From Siphonodentalium dalli (lineage: Eukaryota; Mollusca; Scaphopoda; Gadilida; Siphonodentaliidae), in the NCBI GenBank assembly GCA_032622095.1, contig CP136061.1:1182001-1246000 (forward strand): a stretch of 64,000 nt of DNA. Reading direction: 5' to 3'. The notes beneath the pieces were generated by a model. That model worked only from the letters and a program-made list of their open reading frames with translations, did not search any database and had not been told where the DNA came from. A program made the translations under genes and the position numbers. This document shows, in pieces, positions 1 through 16,103 of this stretch (positions are counted from its first letter, which is position 1; the number at the start of each line of letters is the position of its first letter).

Positions 1-3000
1 TACAGTAAATACAGGTATACAGCAAATACAGGTATACAGCAAATACAGGTATACAGTAAATACACGTATACAGTAAATACAAGTATACAGTAAATACAGA
101 CATACAGTAAATACAGGTATACAGTAAATACACGTGTACAGTAAATACAGACATACTGCAAATACAGACATACAGCAAATACAGACATACAGTAAATACA
201 GACATACAGTAAATACAGACATACAGCAAATACAGACATACAGTAAATACAAGTATACAGCAAATACAGACATACAGTAAATACAGACATACAGTAAATA
301 CAGGTATACAGTAAATACAGACATACAGCAAATACAGACATACAGTAAATACAGACATACAGCAAATACAGACATACAGTAAATACAGACATACAGTAAA
401 TACAGATATACAGTAAATACAAGTATACAGCAAATACAGACATACAGTAAATACAGGTATACAGCAAATACAGGTATACAGCAAATACAGACATACAGTA
501 AATACACGTATACAGCAAATACAGACATACAGTAAATACAGACATACAGTAAATACAGACATACAGTAAATACAGACATACAGTAAATACAGACATACAG
601 TAAATACAGATATACAGTAAATACAAGTATACAGCAAATACAGACATACAGTAAATACAGGTATACAGTAAATACAGGTATACAGCAAATACAGACATAC
701 AGTAAATACACGTATACAGCAAATACAGACATACAGTAAATACACGTATACAGCAAATACAGACATACAGTAAATACAGGTATACAGCAAATACAGGTAT
801 ACAGTAAATACAGGTATACAGCAAATACAGACATACAGTAAATACACGTATACAGCAAATACAGGTATACAGTAAATACAGGTATACAGCAAATACAGGT
901 ATACAGTAAATATAGGTTTACAGTAAATACACGTATACAGTAAATACAAGTATACAGTAAATACAGGTATACAGCAAATACAGACATACAGTAAATACAA
1001 GTATACAGTAAATACAGACATACAGTAAATACAGGTATACAGCAAATACAGACATACAGCAAATACAGGTATACAGCAAATACAGGTATACAGCAAATAC
1101 AGTCATACAGCAAATACAGACATACAGTAAATACAAGTATACAGCAAATACAGACATACAGTAAATACAAGTATACAGCAAATACAGGTATACAGCAAAT
1201 ACAGACATACAGCAAATACAGACATACAGCAAATACAGGTATACAGTAAATACAAGTATACAGCAAATACAGACATACAGTAAATACAAGTATACAGCAA
1301 ATACAGGTATACAGCAAATACAGACATACAGCAAATACAGACATACAGTAAATACAGATATACAGTAAATACAGGTATACAGTAAATACAAGTATACAGC
1401 AAATACAGACATACAGCAAATACAGGTATACAGTAAATACAAGTATACAGCAAATACAGACATACAGCAAATACAGACATACAGTAAATACAAGTATACA
1501 GCAAATACAGACATACAGTAAATACAAGTATACAGCAAATACAGACATACAGCAAATACAGACATACAGTAAATACAAGTATACAGCAAATACAGACATA
1601 CAGTAAATACAAGTATACAGCAAATACAGACATACAGTAAATACAAGTATACAGCAAATACAGACATACAGTAAATACAAGTATACAGCAAATACAGACA
1701 TACAGTAAATACAAGTATACAGCAAATACAGGTATACAGCAAATACAGACATACAGCAAATACAGATATACAGTAAATACAGACATACAGTAAATACAAG
1801 TATACAGCAAATACAGACATACAGTAAATACAAGTATACAGTAAATACAAGTATACAGCAAATACAGACATACAGTAAATACAAGTATACAGCAAATACA
1901 GGTATACAGCAAATACAGACATACAGTAAATACAAGTATACAGCAAATACAGGTATACAGCAAATACAGACATACAGCAAATACAGATATACAGTAAATA
2001 CAGACATACAGTAAATACAGGTATACAGTAAATACAGGTATACAGCAAATACAGATATACAGTAAATACAGGTATACAGTAAATACAGGTATACAGTAAA
2101 TACAGATATACAGTAAATATAGATATACAGTAAATACAGATATACAGTAAATACAAGTATACAGCAAATACAGACATACAGTAAATACAAGTATACAGTA
2201 AATACACGTATACAGTAAATACAAGTATACAGCAAATACAGACATACAGTAAATACAGGTATACAGTAAATACAGATATACAGTAAATACAAGTATACAG
2301 CAAATACAGACATACAGTAAATACAGGTATACAGTAAATACAGGTATACAGTAAATACAAGTATACAGCAAATACAGACATACAGTAAATACAGGTATAC
2401 AGTAAATACAAGTATACAGCAAATACAGACATACAGTAAATACAAGTATACAGCAAATACAGACATACAGTAAATACAAGTATACAGCAAATACAGGTAT
2501 ACAGTAAATACAGGTATACAGTAAATACATGTATACAGTAAATACAAGTATACAGCAAATACAGACATACAGTAAATACAGATATACAGTAAATACAAGT
2601 ATACAGCAAATACAGACATACAGTAAATACAAGTATACAGCAAATACAGACATACAGTAAATACAAGTATACAGCAAATACAGACATACAGTAAATACAG
2701 ATATACAGTAAATACAGATATACAGTAAATACAAGTATACAGCAAATACAGACATACAGTAAATACAAGTATACAGCAAATACAGACATACAGTAAATAC
2801 AGGTATACAGTAAATACAAGTATACAGCAAATACAGACATACAGTAAATACAAGTATACAGCAAATACAGACATACAGTAAATACAGGTATACAGTAAAT
2901 ACAGGTATACAGTAAATACACGTATACAGTAAATATAGATATACAGTAAATACAGATATACAGTAAATACAAGTATACAGCAAATACAGACATACAGTAA

Positions 3001-3894
3001 ATACAAGTATACAGTAAATACACGTATACAGTAAATACAAGTATACAGCAAATACAGACATACAGTAAATACAGATATACAGTAAATACAAGTATACAGC
3101 AAATACAGACATACAGTAAATACAAGTATACAGCAAATACAGACATACAGTAAATACAAGTATACAGTAAATACAGACATACAGTAAATACAAGTATACA
3201 GCAAATACAGACATACAGTAAATACAAGTATACAGTAAATACACGTATACAGTAAATACAAGTATACAGCAAATACAGACATACAGTAAATACAGACATA
3301 CAGCAAATACAAGTATACAGCAAATACAGACATACAGTAAATACAGGTATACAGTAAATATAGATATACAGTAAATACAGATATACAGTAAATACAAGTA
3401 TACAGCAAATACAGACATACAGTAAATACAAGTATACAGTAAATACACGTATACAGTAAATACAAGTATACAGCAAATACAGACATACAGTAAATACAGA
3501 TATACAGTAAATACAAGTATACAGCAAATACAGACATACAGTAAATACAAGTATACAGCAAATACAGACATACAGTAAATACAAGTATACAGCAAATACA
3601 GACATACAGTAAATACACGTATACAGCAAATACAGATATACAGTAAATACAGGTATACAGTAAATACAAGTATACAGTAAATACAGATATACAGTAAATA
3701 CAAGTATACAGCAAATACAGACATACAGTAAATACAAGTATACAGTAAATACACGTATACAGTAAATACAAGTATACAGCAAATACAGACATACAGTAAA
3801 TACAGATATACAGTAAATACAAGTATACAGCAAATACAGACATACAGTAAATACAAGTATACAGCAAATACAGACATACAGTAAATACAAGTAT

Positions 3895-5690
3895 ACAGTA
3901 AATATAGGTATACAGTAAATACAGGTATACAGTAAATACAAGTATACAGTAAATACAAGTATACAGCAAATACACGTATACAGCAAATACAGACATACAG
4001 TAAATACAAGTATACAGCAAATACAAGTATACAGCAAATACAAGTATACAGTAAATACAGACATACAGTAAATACAAGTATACAGCAAATACAGACATAC
4101 AGTAAATACAAGTATACAGTAAATATAGGTATACAGTAAATACAAGTATACAGTAAATACAAGTATACAGCAAATACACGTATACAGCAAATACAGACAT
4201 ACAGTAAATACAAGTATACAGCAAATACACGTATACAGTAAATACAGGTATACAGTAAATACAGACATACAGTAAATACAAGTATACAGCAAATACAGAC
4301 ATACAGTAAATACAAGTATACAGCAAATACAAGTATACAGCAAATACAGATATACAGTAAATACACGTATACAGTAAATACAAGTATACAGCAAATACAA
4401 GTATACAGTAAATACAAGTATACAGTAAATACAGGTATACAGCAAATACAAGTATACAGCAAATACAAGTATACAGTAAATACAGGTATACAGCAAATAC
4501 AAGTATACAGTAAATACAAGTATACAGCAAATACAGGTATACAGTAAATACAGGTATACAGCAAATACAGACATACAGTAAATACAGGTATACAGCAAAT
4601 ACAGACATACAGTAAATACAAGTATACAGCAAATACAGACATACAGTAAATACAAGTATACAGCAAATACAGACATACAGTAAATACAAGTATACAGTAA
4701 ATACAGATATACAGTAAATACAAGTATACAGCAAATACAGACATACAGTAAATACAAGTATACAGTAAATACAGATATACAGTAAATACAAGTATACAGC
4801 AAATACAAGTATACAGTAAATACACGTATACAGTAAATACAAGTATACAGCAAATACAGACATACAGTAAATACAGGTATACAGTAAATATAGATATACA
4901 GTAAATACAGATATACAGTAAATACAAGTATACAGCAAATACAGACATACAGTAAATACAAGTATACAGTAAATACACGTATACAGTAAATACAAGTATA
5001 CAGCAAATACAGACATACAGTAAATACAGGTATACAGTAAATACAGATATACAGTAAATACAAGTATACAGTAAATATAGGTATACAGTAAATACAGGTA
5101 TACAGTAAATACAAGTATACAGTAAATACAAGTATACAGCAAATACACGTATACAGCAAATACAGACATACAGTAAATACAAGTATACAGCAAATACAAG
5201 TATACAGCAAATACAAGTATACAGTAAATACAGACATACAGTAAATACAAGTATACAGCAAATACAGACATACAGTAAATACAAGTATACAGCAAATACA
5301 CGTATACAGTAAATACAGGTATACAGTAAATACAGACATACAGTAAATACAAGTATACAGCAAATACAGACATACAGTAAATACAAGTATACAGTAAATA
5401 CAGACATACAGTAAATACAAGTATACAGCAAATACAGACATACAGTAAATACAAGTATACAGCAAATACAAGTATACAGCAAATACAGATATACAGTAAA
5501 TACACGTATACAGTAAATACAAGTATACAGCAAATACAAGTATACAGTAAATACAAGTATACAGTAAATACAGGTATACAGCAAATACAAGTATACAGCA
5601 AATACAAGTATACAGTAAATACAGGTATACAGCAAATACAAGTATACAGCAAATACAAGTATACAGTAAATACAGGTATACAGCAAATAC
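3895..5690. repeat. Internal repeat of about 1.14 kb spacing within the B part
   Basis: A pattern of AGT, CGT, GAC and GAT monomers beginning with a rare AATATAGG variant at about 3,902 recurs from about 5,073. A shared block (two AGT units followed by a GAT unit) starts at 4,321 and again at 5,460, a spacing of 1,139 bp or 67 monomers. The second copy lacks about two monomers near its start. The same pair is present in copy 2 of the 21-kb repeat, near 25.0 and 26.15 kb, so this event is older than the 21-kb duplication. Confidence 0.75.
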
Positions 5691-6589
5691 AGACATACAG
5701 TAAATACAGGTATACAGCAAATACAGACATACAGTAAATACAAGTATACAGCAAATACAGACATACAGTAAATACAAGTATACAGTAAATACAGATATGC
5801 AGTAAATACAAGTATACAGCAAATACAGGTATACAGTAAATACAAGTATACAGCAAATACAGACATACAGTAAATACAAGTATACAGTAAATACAGATAT
5901 ACAGTAAATACAAGTATACAGCAAATACAGGTATACAGTAAATACACGTATACAGTAAATACAAGTATACAGCAAATACAGACATACAGTAAATACAAGT
6001 ATACAGTAAATACAGACATACAGTAAATACAAGTATACAGTAAATACAAGTATACAGCAAATACAGACATACAGTAAATACAAGTATACAGTAAATACAG
6101 ACATACAGTAAATACAAGTATACAGCAAATACAGACATACAGTAAATACAAGTATACAGCAAATACAGACATACAGTAAATACAAGTATACAGTAAATAC
6201 ACGTATACAGCAAATACACGTATACAGTAAATACAGGTATACAGTAAATACACGTATACAGTAAATACAGGTATACAGTAAATACACGTATACAGCAAAT
6301 ACATGTATACAGCAAATACACGTATACAGCAAATACAGACATACAGTAAATACAAGTATACAGCAAATACAGACATACAGTAAATACACGTATACAGCAA
6401 ATACAGACATACAGTAAATACACGTATACAGCAAATAGAGACATACAGTAAATACACGTATACAGCAAATACAGACATACAGTAAATACAGACATACAGT
6501 AAATACACGTATACAGCAAATACAGACATACAGTAAATACAGGTATACAGCAAATACAGACATACAGTAAATACAAGTATACAGTAAAT

Positions 6590-9300
6590 ACACGTATACA
6601 GTAAATACACGTATACAGTAAATACACGTATACAGTAAATACACGTATACAGTAAATACAGGTATACAGTAAATACAAGTATACAGCAAATACAAGTATA
6701 CAGTAAATACAGGTATACAGTAAATACACGTATACAGTAAATACAGGTATACAGCAAATACACGTATACAGCAAATACAGGTATACAGTAAATACACGTA
6801 TACAGCAAATACAGACATACAGTAAATACAAGTATACAGCAAATACAGACATACAGTAAATACAGGTATACAGCAAATACACGTATACAGCAAATACAGA
6901 CATACAGTAAATACAGACATACAGTAAATACAGGTATACAGTAAATACAGGTATACAGCAAATACAGACATACAGTAAATACAGACATACAGTAAATACA
7001 GGTATACAGTAAATACAGGTATACAGCAAATACAGACATACAGTAAATACAAGTATACAGTAAATACACGTATACAGTAAATACACGTATACAGTAAATA
7101 CAGGTATACAGTAAATACAAGTATACAGCAAATACAAGTATACAGTAAATACAGGTATACAGTAAATACACGTATACAGTAAATACAGGTATACAGCAAA
7201 TACACGTATACAGCAAATACAGGTATACAGTAAATACACGTATACAGCAAATACAGACATACAGTAAATACAAGTATACAGCAAATACAGACATACAGTA
7301 AATACAGGTATACAGCAAATACACGTATACAGCAAATACAGACATACAGTAAATACAGACATACAGTAAATACAGGTATACAGTAAATACAGGTATACAG
7401 CAAATACAAGTATACAGCAAATACACGTATACAGCAAATACAGACATACAGTAAATACAAGTATACAGCAAATACAGACATACAGTAAATACAGACATAC
7501 AGTAAATACAGGTATACAGTAAATACAGGTATACAGCAAATACAGGTATACAGCAAATACACGTATACAGCAAATACAGACATACAGTAAATACAAGTAT
7601 ACAGCAAATACAGACATACAGTAAATACACGTATACAGCAAATACAGACATACAGTAAATACACGTATACAGCAAATACAGACATACAGTAAATACACGT
7701 ATACAGCAAATACAGACATACAGTAAATACAAGTATACAGTAAATACACGTATACAGTAAATACACGTATACAGTAAATACAGGTATACAGTAAATACAA
7801 GTATACAGCAAATACAAGTATACAGCAAATACAGACATACAGTAAATACAGGTATACAGTAAATACACGTATACAGTAAATACAGGTATACAGCAAATAC
7901 ACGTATACAGCAAATACAGACATACAGTAAATACAAGTATACAGCAAATACAGACATACAGTAAATACAGGTATACAGCAAATACAGGTATACAGTAAAT
8001 ACAGGTATACAGCAAATACAGGTATACAGCAAATACACGTATACAGTAAATACACGTATACAGTAAATACAGGTATACAGTAAATACAAGTATACAGCAA
8101 ATACAAGTATACAGCAAATACAGACATACAGTAAATACAGATATACAGTAAATACAGGTATACAGCAAATACACGTATACAGCAAATACAGACATACAGT
8201 AAATACAAGTATACAGCAAATACAGACATACAGTAAATACACGTATACAGCAAATACAGACATACAGTAAATACACGTATACAGCAAATACAGACATACA
8301 GTAAATACACGTATACAGCAAATACAAGTATACAGCAAATACAAGTATACAGCAAATACAAGTATACAGTAAATACAGGTATACAGCAAATACAGGTATA
8401 CAGCAAATACAGGTATACAGTAAATACAGGTATACAGCAAATACAGGTATACAGTAAATACAGGTATACAGCAAATACAAGTAACCAGTAAATACAAGTA
8501 TACAGTAAATACAAGTATACAGCAAATACAAGTATACAGTAAATACAGGTATACAGCAAATACAGGTATACAGCAAATACACGTATACAGTAAATACACG
8601 TATACAGTAAATACAGGTATACAGTAAATACAAGTATACAGCAAATACAAGTATACAGCAAATACAGACATACAGTAAATACAGGTATACAGCAAATACA
8701 CGTATACAGCAAATACAGACATACAGTAAATACAGATATACAGCAAATACAGACATACAGTAAATACAAGTATACAGCAAATACAGACATACAGTAAATA
8801 CACGTATACAGCAAATACAGACATACAGTAAATACACGTATACAGCAAATACAGACATACAGTAAATACACGTATACAGCAAATACAGACTTACAGTAAA
8901 TACAAGTATACAGTAAATACACGTATACAGTAAATACACGTATACAGTAAATACAGGTATACAGTAAATACAAGTATACAGCAAATACAAGTATACAGCA
9001 AATACAGACATACAGTAAATACAGGTATACAGTAAATACACGTATACAGTAAATACAGGTATACAGCAAATACACGTATACAGCAAATACAGACATACAG
9101 TAAATACAAGTATACAGCAAATACAGACATACAGTAAATACAGGTATACAGCAAATACAGGTATACAGTAAATACACGTATACAGTAAATACAGGTATAC
9201 AGTAAATACAAGTATACAGCAAATACAAGTATACAGCAAATACAGACATACAGTAAATACAGGTATACAGTAAATACACGTATACAGTAAATACAGGTAT
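6590..9300. repeat. Recurring short cassette (CGT-CGT-GGT-AGT-AGT) at irregular spacing
   Basis: A run of about five monomers, two CGT types then GGT then two AGT types, appears repeatedly in the B part. The GGT monomer of each cassette begins at about 6,658, 7,100, 7,780, 8,069, 8,613, 8,953 and 9,191. The gaps are 442, 680, 289, 544, 340 and 238 bp, all exact multiples of 17. This points to repeated local unequal exchange or slippage in monomer steps. Confidence 0.75.
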
Positions 9301-12239
9301 ACAGCAAATACAAGTATACAGCAAATACAGACATACAGTAAATACAAGTATACAGCAAATACAGACATACAGTAAATACAGGTATACAGTAAATACAGAC
9401 ATACAGCAAATACAGACATACAGTAAATACAGGTATACAGTAAATACAGGTATACAGCAAATACACGTATACAGCAAATACAGACATACAGTAAATACAA
9501 GTATACAGCAAATACAGACATACAGTAAATACACGTATACAGCAAATACAGACATACAGTAAATACAAGTATACAGCAAATACAGACATACAGTAAATAC
9601 ACGTATACAGTAAATACAAGTATACAGCAAATACAGGTATACAGCAAATACAGACATACAGCAAATACAGACATACAGTAAATACAGGTATACAGCAAAT
9701 ACAGACATACAGCAAATACAGACATACAGTAAATACAAGTATACAGCAAATACAGACATACAGTAAATACAAGTATACAGCAAATACAGACATACAGTAA
9801 ATACAAGTATACAGCAAATACAGGTATACAGCAAATACAGACATACAGCAAATACAGACATACAGTAAATACAGGTATACAGCAAATACAGGTATACAGT
9901 AAATACAGATATACAGTAAATACACGTATACAGTAAATACAGGTATACAGTAAATATAGGTATACAGTAAATACAAGTATACAGCAAATACAGACATACA
10001 GCAAATACAAGTATACAGTAAATACAGGTATACAGTAAATACAGGTATACAGCAAATACAGGTATACAGTAAATACAAGTATACAGCAAATACAGGTATA
10101 CAGTAAATACAAGTATACAGCAAATACAAGTATACAGTAAATACAAGTATACAGCAAATACAGGTATACAGTAAATATAGGTATACAGTAAATACAGGTA
10201 TACAGCAAATACAGACATACAGCAAATACAGACATACAGTAAATACAAGTATACAGCAAATACAGACATACAGTAAATACAAGTATACAGCAAATACAGG
10301 TATACAGCAAATACAGACATACAGCAAATACAGACATACAGTAAATACAGGTATACAGCAAATACAGATATACAGTAAATACAGGTATACAGCAAATACA
10401 GACATACAGCAAATACAGACATACAGTAAATACAAGTATACAGCAAATACAGATATACAGTAAATACAGACATACAGCAAATACAGATATACAGTAAATA
10501 CAAGTATACAGCAAATACAGGTATACAGCAAATACAGACATACAGTAAATACAGATATACAGTAAATACAAGTATACAGTAAATACAGACATACAGTAAA
10601 TACAGATATACAGTAAATACAAGTATACAGTAAATACAGACATACAGCAAATACAGATATACAGTAAATACAAGTATACAGCAAATACAGGTATACAGCA
10701 AATACAGACATACAGTAAATACAGATATACAGTAAATACAGACATACAGTAAATACAAGTATACAGCAAATACAAGTATACAGCAAATACAGACATACAG
10801 TAAATACAGGTATACAGCAAATACAGACATACAGCAAATACAGGTATACAGCAAATACAGACATACAGCAAATACAGGTATACAGCAAATACAGGTATAC
10901 AGCAAATACAGGTATACAGCAAATACAAGTATACAGTAAATACAGATATACAGTAAATACAAGTATACAGCAAATACAGACATACAGCAAATACAGACAT
11001 ACAGCAAATACAGACATACAGCAAATACAGGTATACAGCAAATACAGGTATACAGCAAATACAGGTATACAGCAAATACAAGTATACAGCAAATACAGAT
11101 ATACAGTAAATACAAGTATACAGCAAATACAGATATACAGTAAATACAAGTATACAGTAAATACAGACATACAGTAAATACAAGTATACAGCAAATACAG
11201 ACATACAGTAAATACAAGTATACAGCAAATACAGATATACAGTAAATACAGGTATACAGCAAATACAGGTATACAGCAAATACAAGTATACAGTAAATAC
11301 AGATATACAGTAAATACAAGTATACAGCAAATACAGACATACAGTAAATACAAGTATACAGCAAATACAGACATACAGTAAATACAAGTATACAGTAAAT
11401 ACACGTATACAGCAAATACACGTATACAGTAAATACACGTATACAGTAAATACACGTATACAGCAAATACAGACATACAGTAAATACAAGTATACAGTAA
11501 ATACAAGTATACAGCAAATACAAGTATACAGCAAATACAGATATACAGTAAATACAAGTATACAGCAAATACAGATATACAGTAAATACAAGTATACAGC
11601 AAATACAGATATACAGTAAATACAAGTATACAGTAAATACAGGTATACAGCAAATACAGACATACAGTAAATACAGATATACAGTAAATACAAGTATACA
11701 GTAAATACAGACATACAGTAAATACAGATATACAGTAAATACAAGTATACAGCAAATACAGATATACAGTAAATACAGGTATACAGCAAATACAGACATA
11801 CAGTAAATACAGGTATACAGCAAATACAGACATACAGCAAATACAGACATACAGCAAATACAGGTATACAGCAAATACAAGTATACAGCAAATACAGATA
11901 TACAGTAAATACAAGTATACAGCAAATACAGATATACAGTAAATACAAGTATACAGCAAATACAGACATACAGTAAATACAGACATACAGTAAATACAGG
12001 TATACAGCAAATACAGATATACAGCAAATACAAGTATACAGTAAATACACGTATACAGCAAATACAAGTATACAGCAAATACAGGTATACAGCAAATACA
12101 AGTATACAGCAAATACAAGTATACAGCAAATACAGACATACAGTAAATACAAGTATACAGTAAATACAAGTATACAGCAAATACAGACATACAGTAAATA
12201 CAAGTATACAGTAAATACAGGTATACAGTAAATACAAGT

Positions 12240-12560
12240 ATACAGCAAATACATGTATACAGCAAATACATGTATACAGCAAATACATGTATACAGCAAA
12301 TACAGGTATACAGTAAATACAGCAATACAAGTATACAGCAAATACATGTATACAGTAAATACAGGTATACAGTAAATACAGCAATACAAGTATACAGCAA
12401 ATACAGGTATACAGTAAATACACGTATACAGCAAATACAGGTATACAGCAAATACAAGTATACAGTAAATACAGGTATACAGTAAATACAGGTATACAGT
12501 AAATACAGCAATACAAGTATACAGCAAATACAGGTATACAGTAAATACACGTATACAGCA
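12240..12560. repeat. Irregular block with three TGT monomers and three 8-bp half-units (copy 1 of 4)
   Basis: Three or more consecutive monomers carry CATGTATAC instead of the usual CAGG or CAAG form. Three times the sequence reads CAGCAATACAAG, which is a 17-bp unit plus an extra 8-bp half-unit (25 bp between successive TATACAG cores). The phase of the array therefore shifts by 24 bp across the block. The shift lets a 71-codon frame stay open on the top strand (12,270-12,485), which I regard as accidental. Identical blocks lie at 18.30, 33.41 and 39.46 kb. Confidence 0.9.
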
Positions 12561-14818
12561 AATACAGGTATACAGTAAATACAAGTATACAGCAAATACA
12601 AGTATACAGCAAATACAAGTATACACCAAATACAAGTATACAGCAAATACAAGTATACAGCAAATACAGATATACAGTAAATACACGTATACAGTAAATA
12701 CAAGTATACAGCAAATACAGACATACAGTAAATACAGGTATACAGCAAATACAAGTATACAGTAAATACAGGTATACAGCAAATACAGGTATACAGTAAA
12801 TACAGGTATACAGCAAATACAAGTATACAGCAAATACAAGTATACAGCAAATACAAGTATACAGTAAATACAGGTATACAGCAAATACAGACATACAGCA
12901 AATACAAGTATACAGCAAATACAGGTATACAGCAAATACAGACATACAGTAAATACAGGTATACAGCAAATACAGACATACAGTAAATACAGGTATACAG
13001 TAAATACAGACATACAGCAAATACAGGTATACAGTAAATACAGGTATACAGTAAATACACGTATACAGCAAATACAGGTATACAGCAAATACAAGTATAC
13101 AGCAAATACAAGTATACAGCAAATACAGACATACAGTAAATACAAGTATACAGCAAATACAGACATACAGCAAATACAAGTATACAGTAAATACAGGTAT
13201 ACAGCAAATACAGGTATACAGCAAATACAAGTATACAGTAAATACAGGTATACAGCAAATACAAGTATACAGCAAATACAAGTATACAGCAAATACAGAC
13301 ATACAGTAAATACAAGTATACAGCAAATACAGACATACAGTAAATACAGGTATACAGCAAATACAGGTATACAGCAAATACAAGTATACAGCAAATACAA
13401 GTATACAGCAAATACAAGTATACAGCAAATACAGACATACAGTAAATACAGGTATACAGTAAATACAGACATACAGTAAATACAGACATACAGTAAATAC
13501 AAGTATACAGCAAATACAAGTATACAGCAAATACAGGTATACAGCAAATACAAGTATACAGTAAATACAAGTATACAGCAAATACAAGTATACAGCAAAT
13601 ACAGGTATACAGCAAATACAGACATACAGTAAATACAGGTATACAGCAAATACAAGTATACAGTAAATACAAGTATACAGCAAATACAGGTATACAGCAA
13701 ATACAAGTATACAGCAAATACAGACATACAGTAAATACAAGTATACAGCAAATACAGGTATACAGCAAATACAGGTATACAGCAAATACAGGTATACAGT
13801 AAATACAAGTATACAGCAAATACAAGTATACAGCAAATACAGACATACAGCAAATACAAGTATACAGCAAATACAGGTATACAGCAAATACAGACATACA
13901 GCAAATACAAGTATACAGTAAATACAAGTATACAGCAAATACAAGTATACAGCAAATACAGACATACAGCAAATACAAGTATACAGCAAATACAGGTATA
14001 CAGTAAATACAGGTAAACAGCAAATACAGGTATACAGTAAATACAAGTATACAGCAAATACAAGTATACAGCAAATACAGACATACAGTAAATACAGGTA
14101 TACAGCAAATACAAGTATACAGCAAATACAGACATACAGCAAATACAAGTATACAGCAAATACAGGTATACAGTAAATACACGTATACAGTAAATACAGG
14201 TATACAGTAAATACAGGTATACAGTAAATACAGGTATACAGTAAATACAGGTATACAGCAAATACAGGTATACAGCAAATACACGTATACAGTAAATACA
14301 AGTATACAGTAAATACAAGTATACAGCAAATACAAGTATACAGCAAATACAAGTATACAGCAAATACAGACATACAGTAAATACAGATATACAGTAAATA
14401 CAGGTATACAGTAAATACAGGAATACAGTAAATACAGGTATACAGTAAATACAGGTATACAGTAAATACAAGTATACAGCAAATACAAGTATACAGCAAA
14501 TACAGGTATACAGTAAATACAGGTATACAGTAAATACACGTATACAGTAAATACAGGTATACAGTAAATACAAGTATACAGTAAATACAGGTATACAGTA
14601 AATACAGGTATACAGCAAATACACGTATACAGTAAATACACGTATACAGTAAATACAGGTATACAGTAAATACAGGTATACAGTAAATACACGTATACAG
14701 TAAATACAGGTATACAGTAAATACATGTATACAGTAAATACACGTATACAGTAAATACAGGTATACAGTAAATACACGTATACAGTAAATACAGGTATAC
14801 AGTAAATACAGATATACA

Positions 14819-15073
14819 GCAAATACACGTATACAGTAAATACACGTATACAGTAAATACACGTATACAGTAAATACACGTATACAGCAAATACACGTAT
14901 ACAGTAAATACACGTATACAGTAAATACACGTATACAGTAAATACACGTATACAGTAAATACACGTATACAGTAAATACACGTATACAGTAAATACACGT
15001 ATACAGTAAATACACGTATACAGTAAATACACGTATACAGCAAATACACGTATACAGTAAATACACGTATACA
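14819..15073. repeat. Run of 15 consecutive CGT monomers (CpG-bearing tract)
   Basis: Fifteen successive monomers carry ACGTA at the variable site, giving one CpG every 17 bp for about 255 bp. CpG is otherwise sparse, since GGT, AGT, GAC and GAT monomers have none. Most of the 15 have T at base 6. The matching tract in copy 2 lies at 35,992-36,247. Confidence 0.9.
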
Positions 15074-15769
15074 GTAAATACAGGTATACAGTAAATACAG
15101 ATATACAGTAAATACAGGTATACAGTAAATACAGATATACAGTAAATACACGTATACAGTAAATACACGTATACAGCAAATACAAGTATACAGTAAATAC
15201 AGACATACAGTAAATACACGTATACAGCAAATACAAGTATACAGTAAATACAGGTATACAGTAAATACAGGTATACAGCAAATACAGGTATACAGTAAAT
15301 ACAAGTATACAGCAAATACAAGTATACAGTAAATACAAGTATACAGTAAATACAGGTATACAGCAAATACAGGTATACAGCAAATACAAGTATACAGTAA
15401 ATACAGACATACAGCAAATACACGTATACAGCAAATACAAGTATACAGTAAATACAGGTATACAGTAAATACAGGTATACAGCAAATACAGGTATACAGT
15501 AAATACAAGTATACAGCAAATACAAGTATACAGTAAATACAGGTATACAGCAAATACAGGTATACAGCAAATACAGGTATACAGCAAATACAAGTATACA
15601 GTAAATACAGATATACAGTAAATACAAGTATACAGCAAATACAAGTATACAGCAAATACAGACATACAGTAAATACAAGTATACAGCAAATACAGACATA
15701 CAGTAAATACAGATATACAGTAAATACAGGTATACAGTAAATACAGACATACAGTAAATACAGACATAC

Positions 15770-15805
15770 AGTAAATACAGATACATACAAGTAAATACAA
15801 GTATA
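15770..15805. repeat. Phase slip: AGATACATACAAG step
   Basis: Here the distance between two TATACAG cores is 37 bp plus a full unit boundary instead of a multiple of 17, because of an ATACATACAAG insertion-type step. The same slip sits at about 36,953, which is 21,173 bp downstream. It is absent from the corresponding place near 43.0 kb. Confidence 0.8.
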
Positions 15806-16103
15806 CAGTAAATACAGGTATACAGCAAATACAGGTATACAGCAAATACAGACATACAGTAAATACAAGTATACAGCAAATACAGACATACAGTAAATAC
15901 AGATATACAGTAAATACAAACATACAGCAAATACAGACATACAGTAAATACAGACATACAGCTAATACAGACATACAGTAAATACAGATATACAGTAAAT
16001 ACAGACATACAGTAAATACAGACATACAGTAAATACAGATATACAGTAAATACAGACATACAGCAAATACAGACATACAGTAAATACAGATATACAGTAA
16101 ATA

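Larger units (their letters stand above)
9991..16103. repeat. A unit 1 (about 6.1 kb), complete
   Basis: This is the first full copy of the A higher-order unit. It starts at a GAC monomer followed by an AGT monomer and ends 186 bp after the rare AAACATAC variant near 15,918. It includes the catg/half-unit block (12,240-12,560), the GGAATAC variant (14,421), the CGT tract (14,819-15,073) and an irregular step near 15,780. The next A unit starts 6,113 bp later. The spacing falls to 6,061 bp by the catg block because unit 2 has lost about three monomers and one base. Confidence 0.88.

Noticed and set aside
131-140. CACGTG E-box at 131 and 21,227
   Set aside because: It is a single A-to-G change in a CACGTATAC monomer, shared by two copies of one duplication, with no promoter context.
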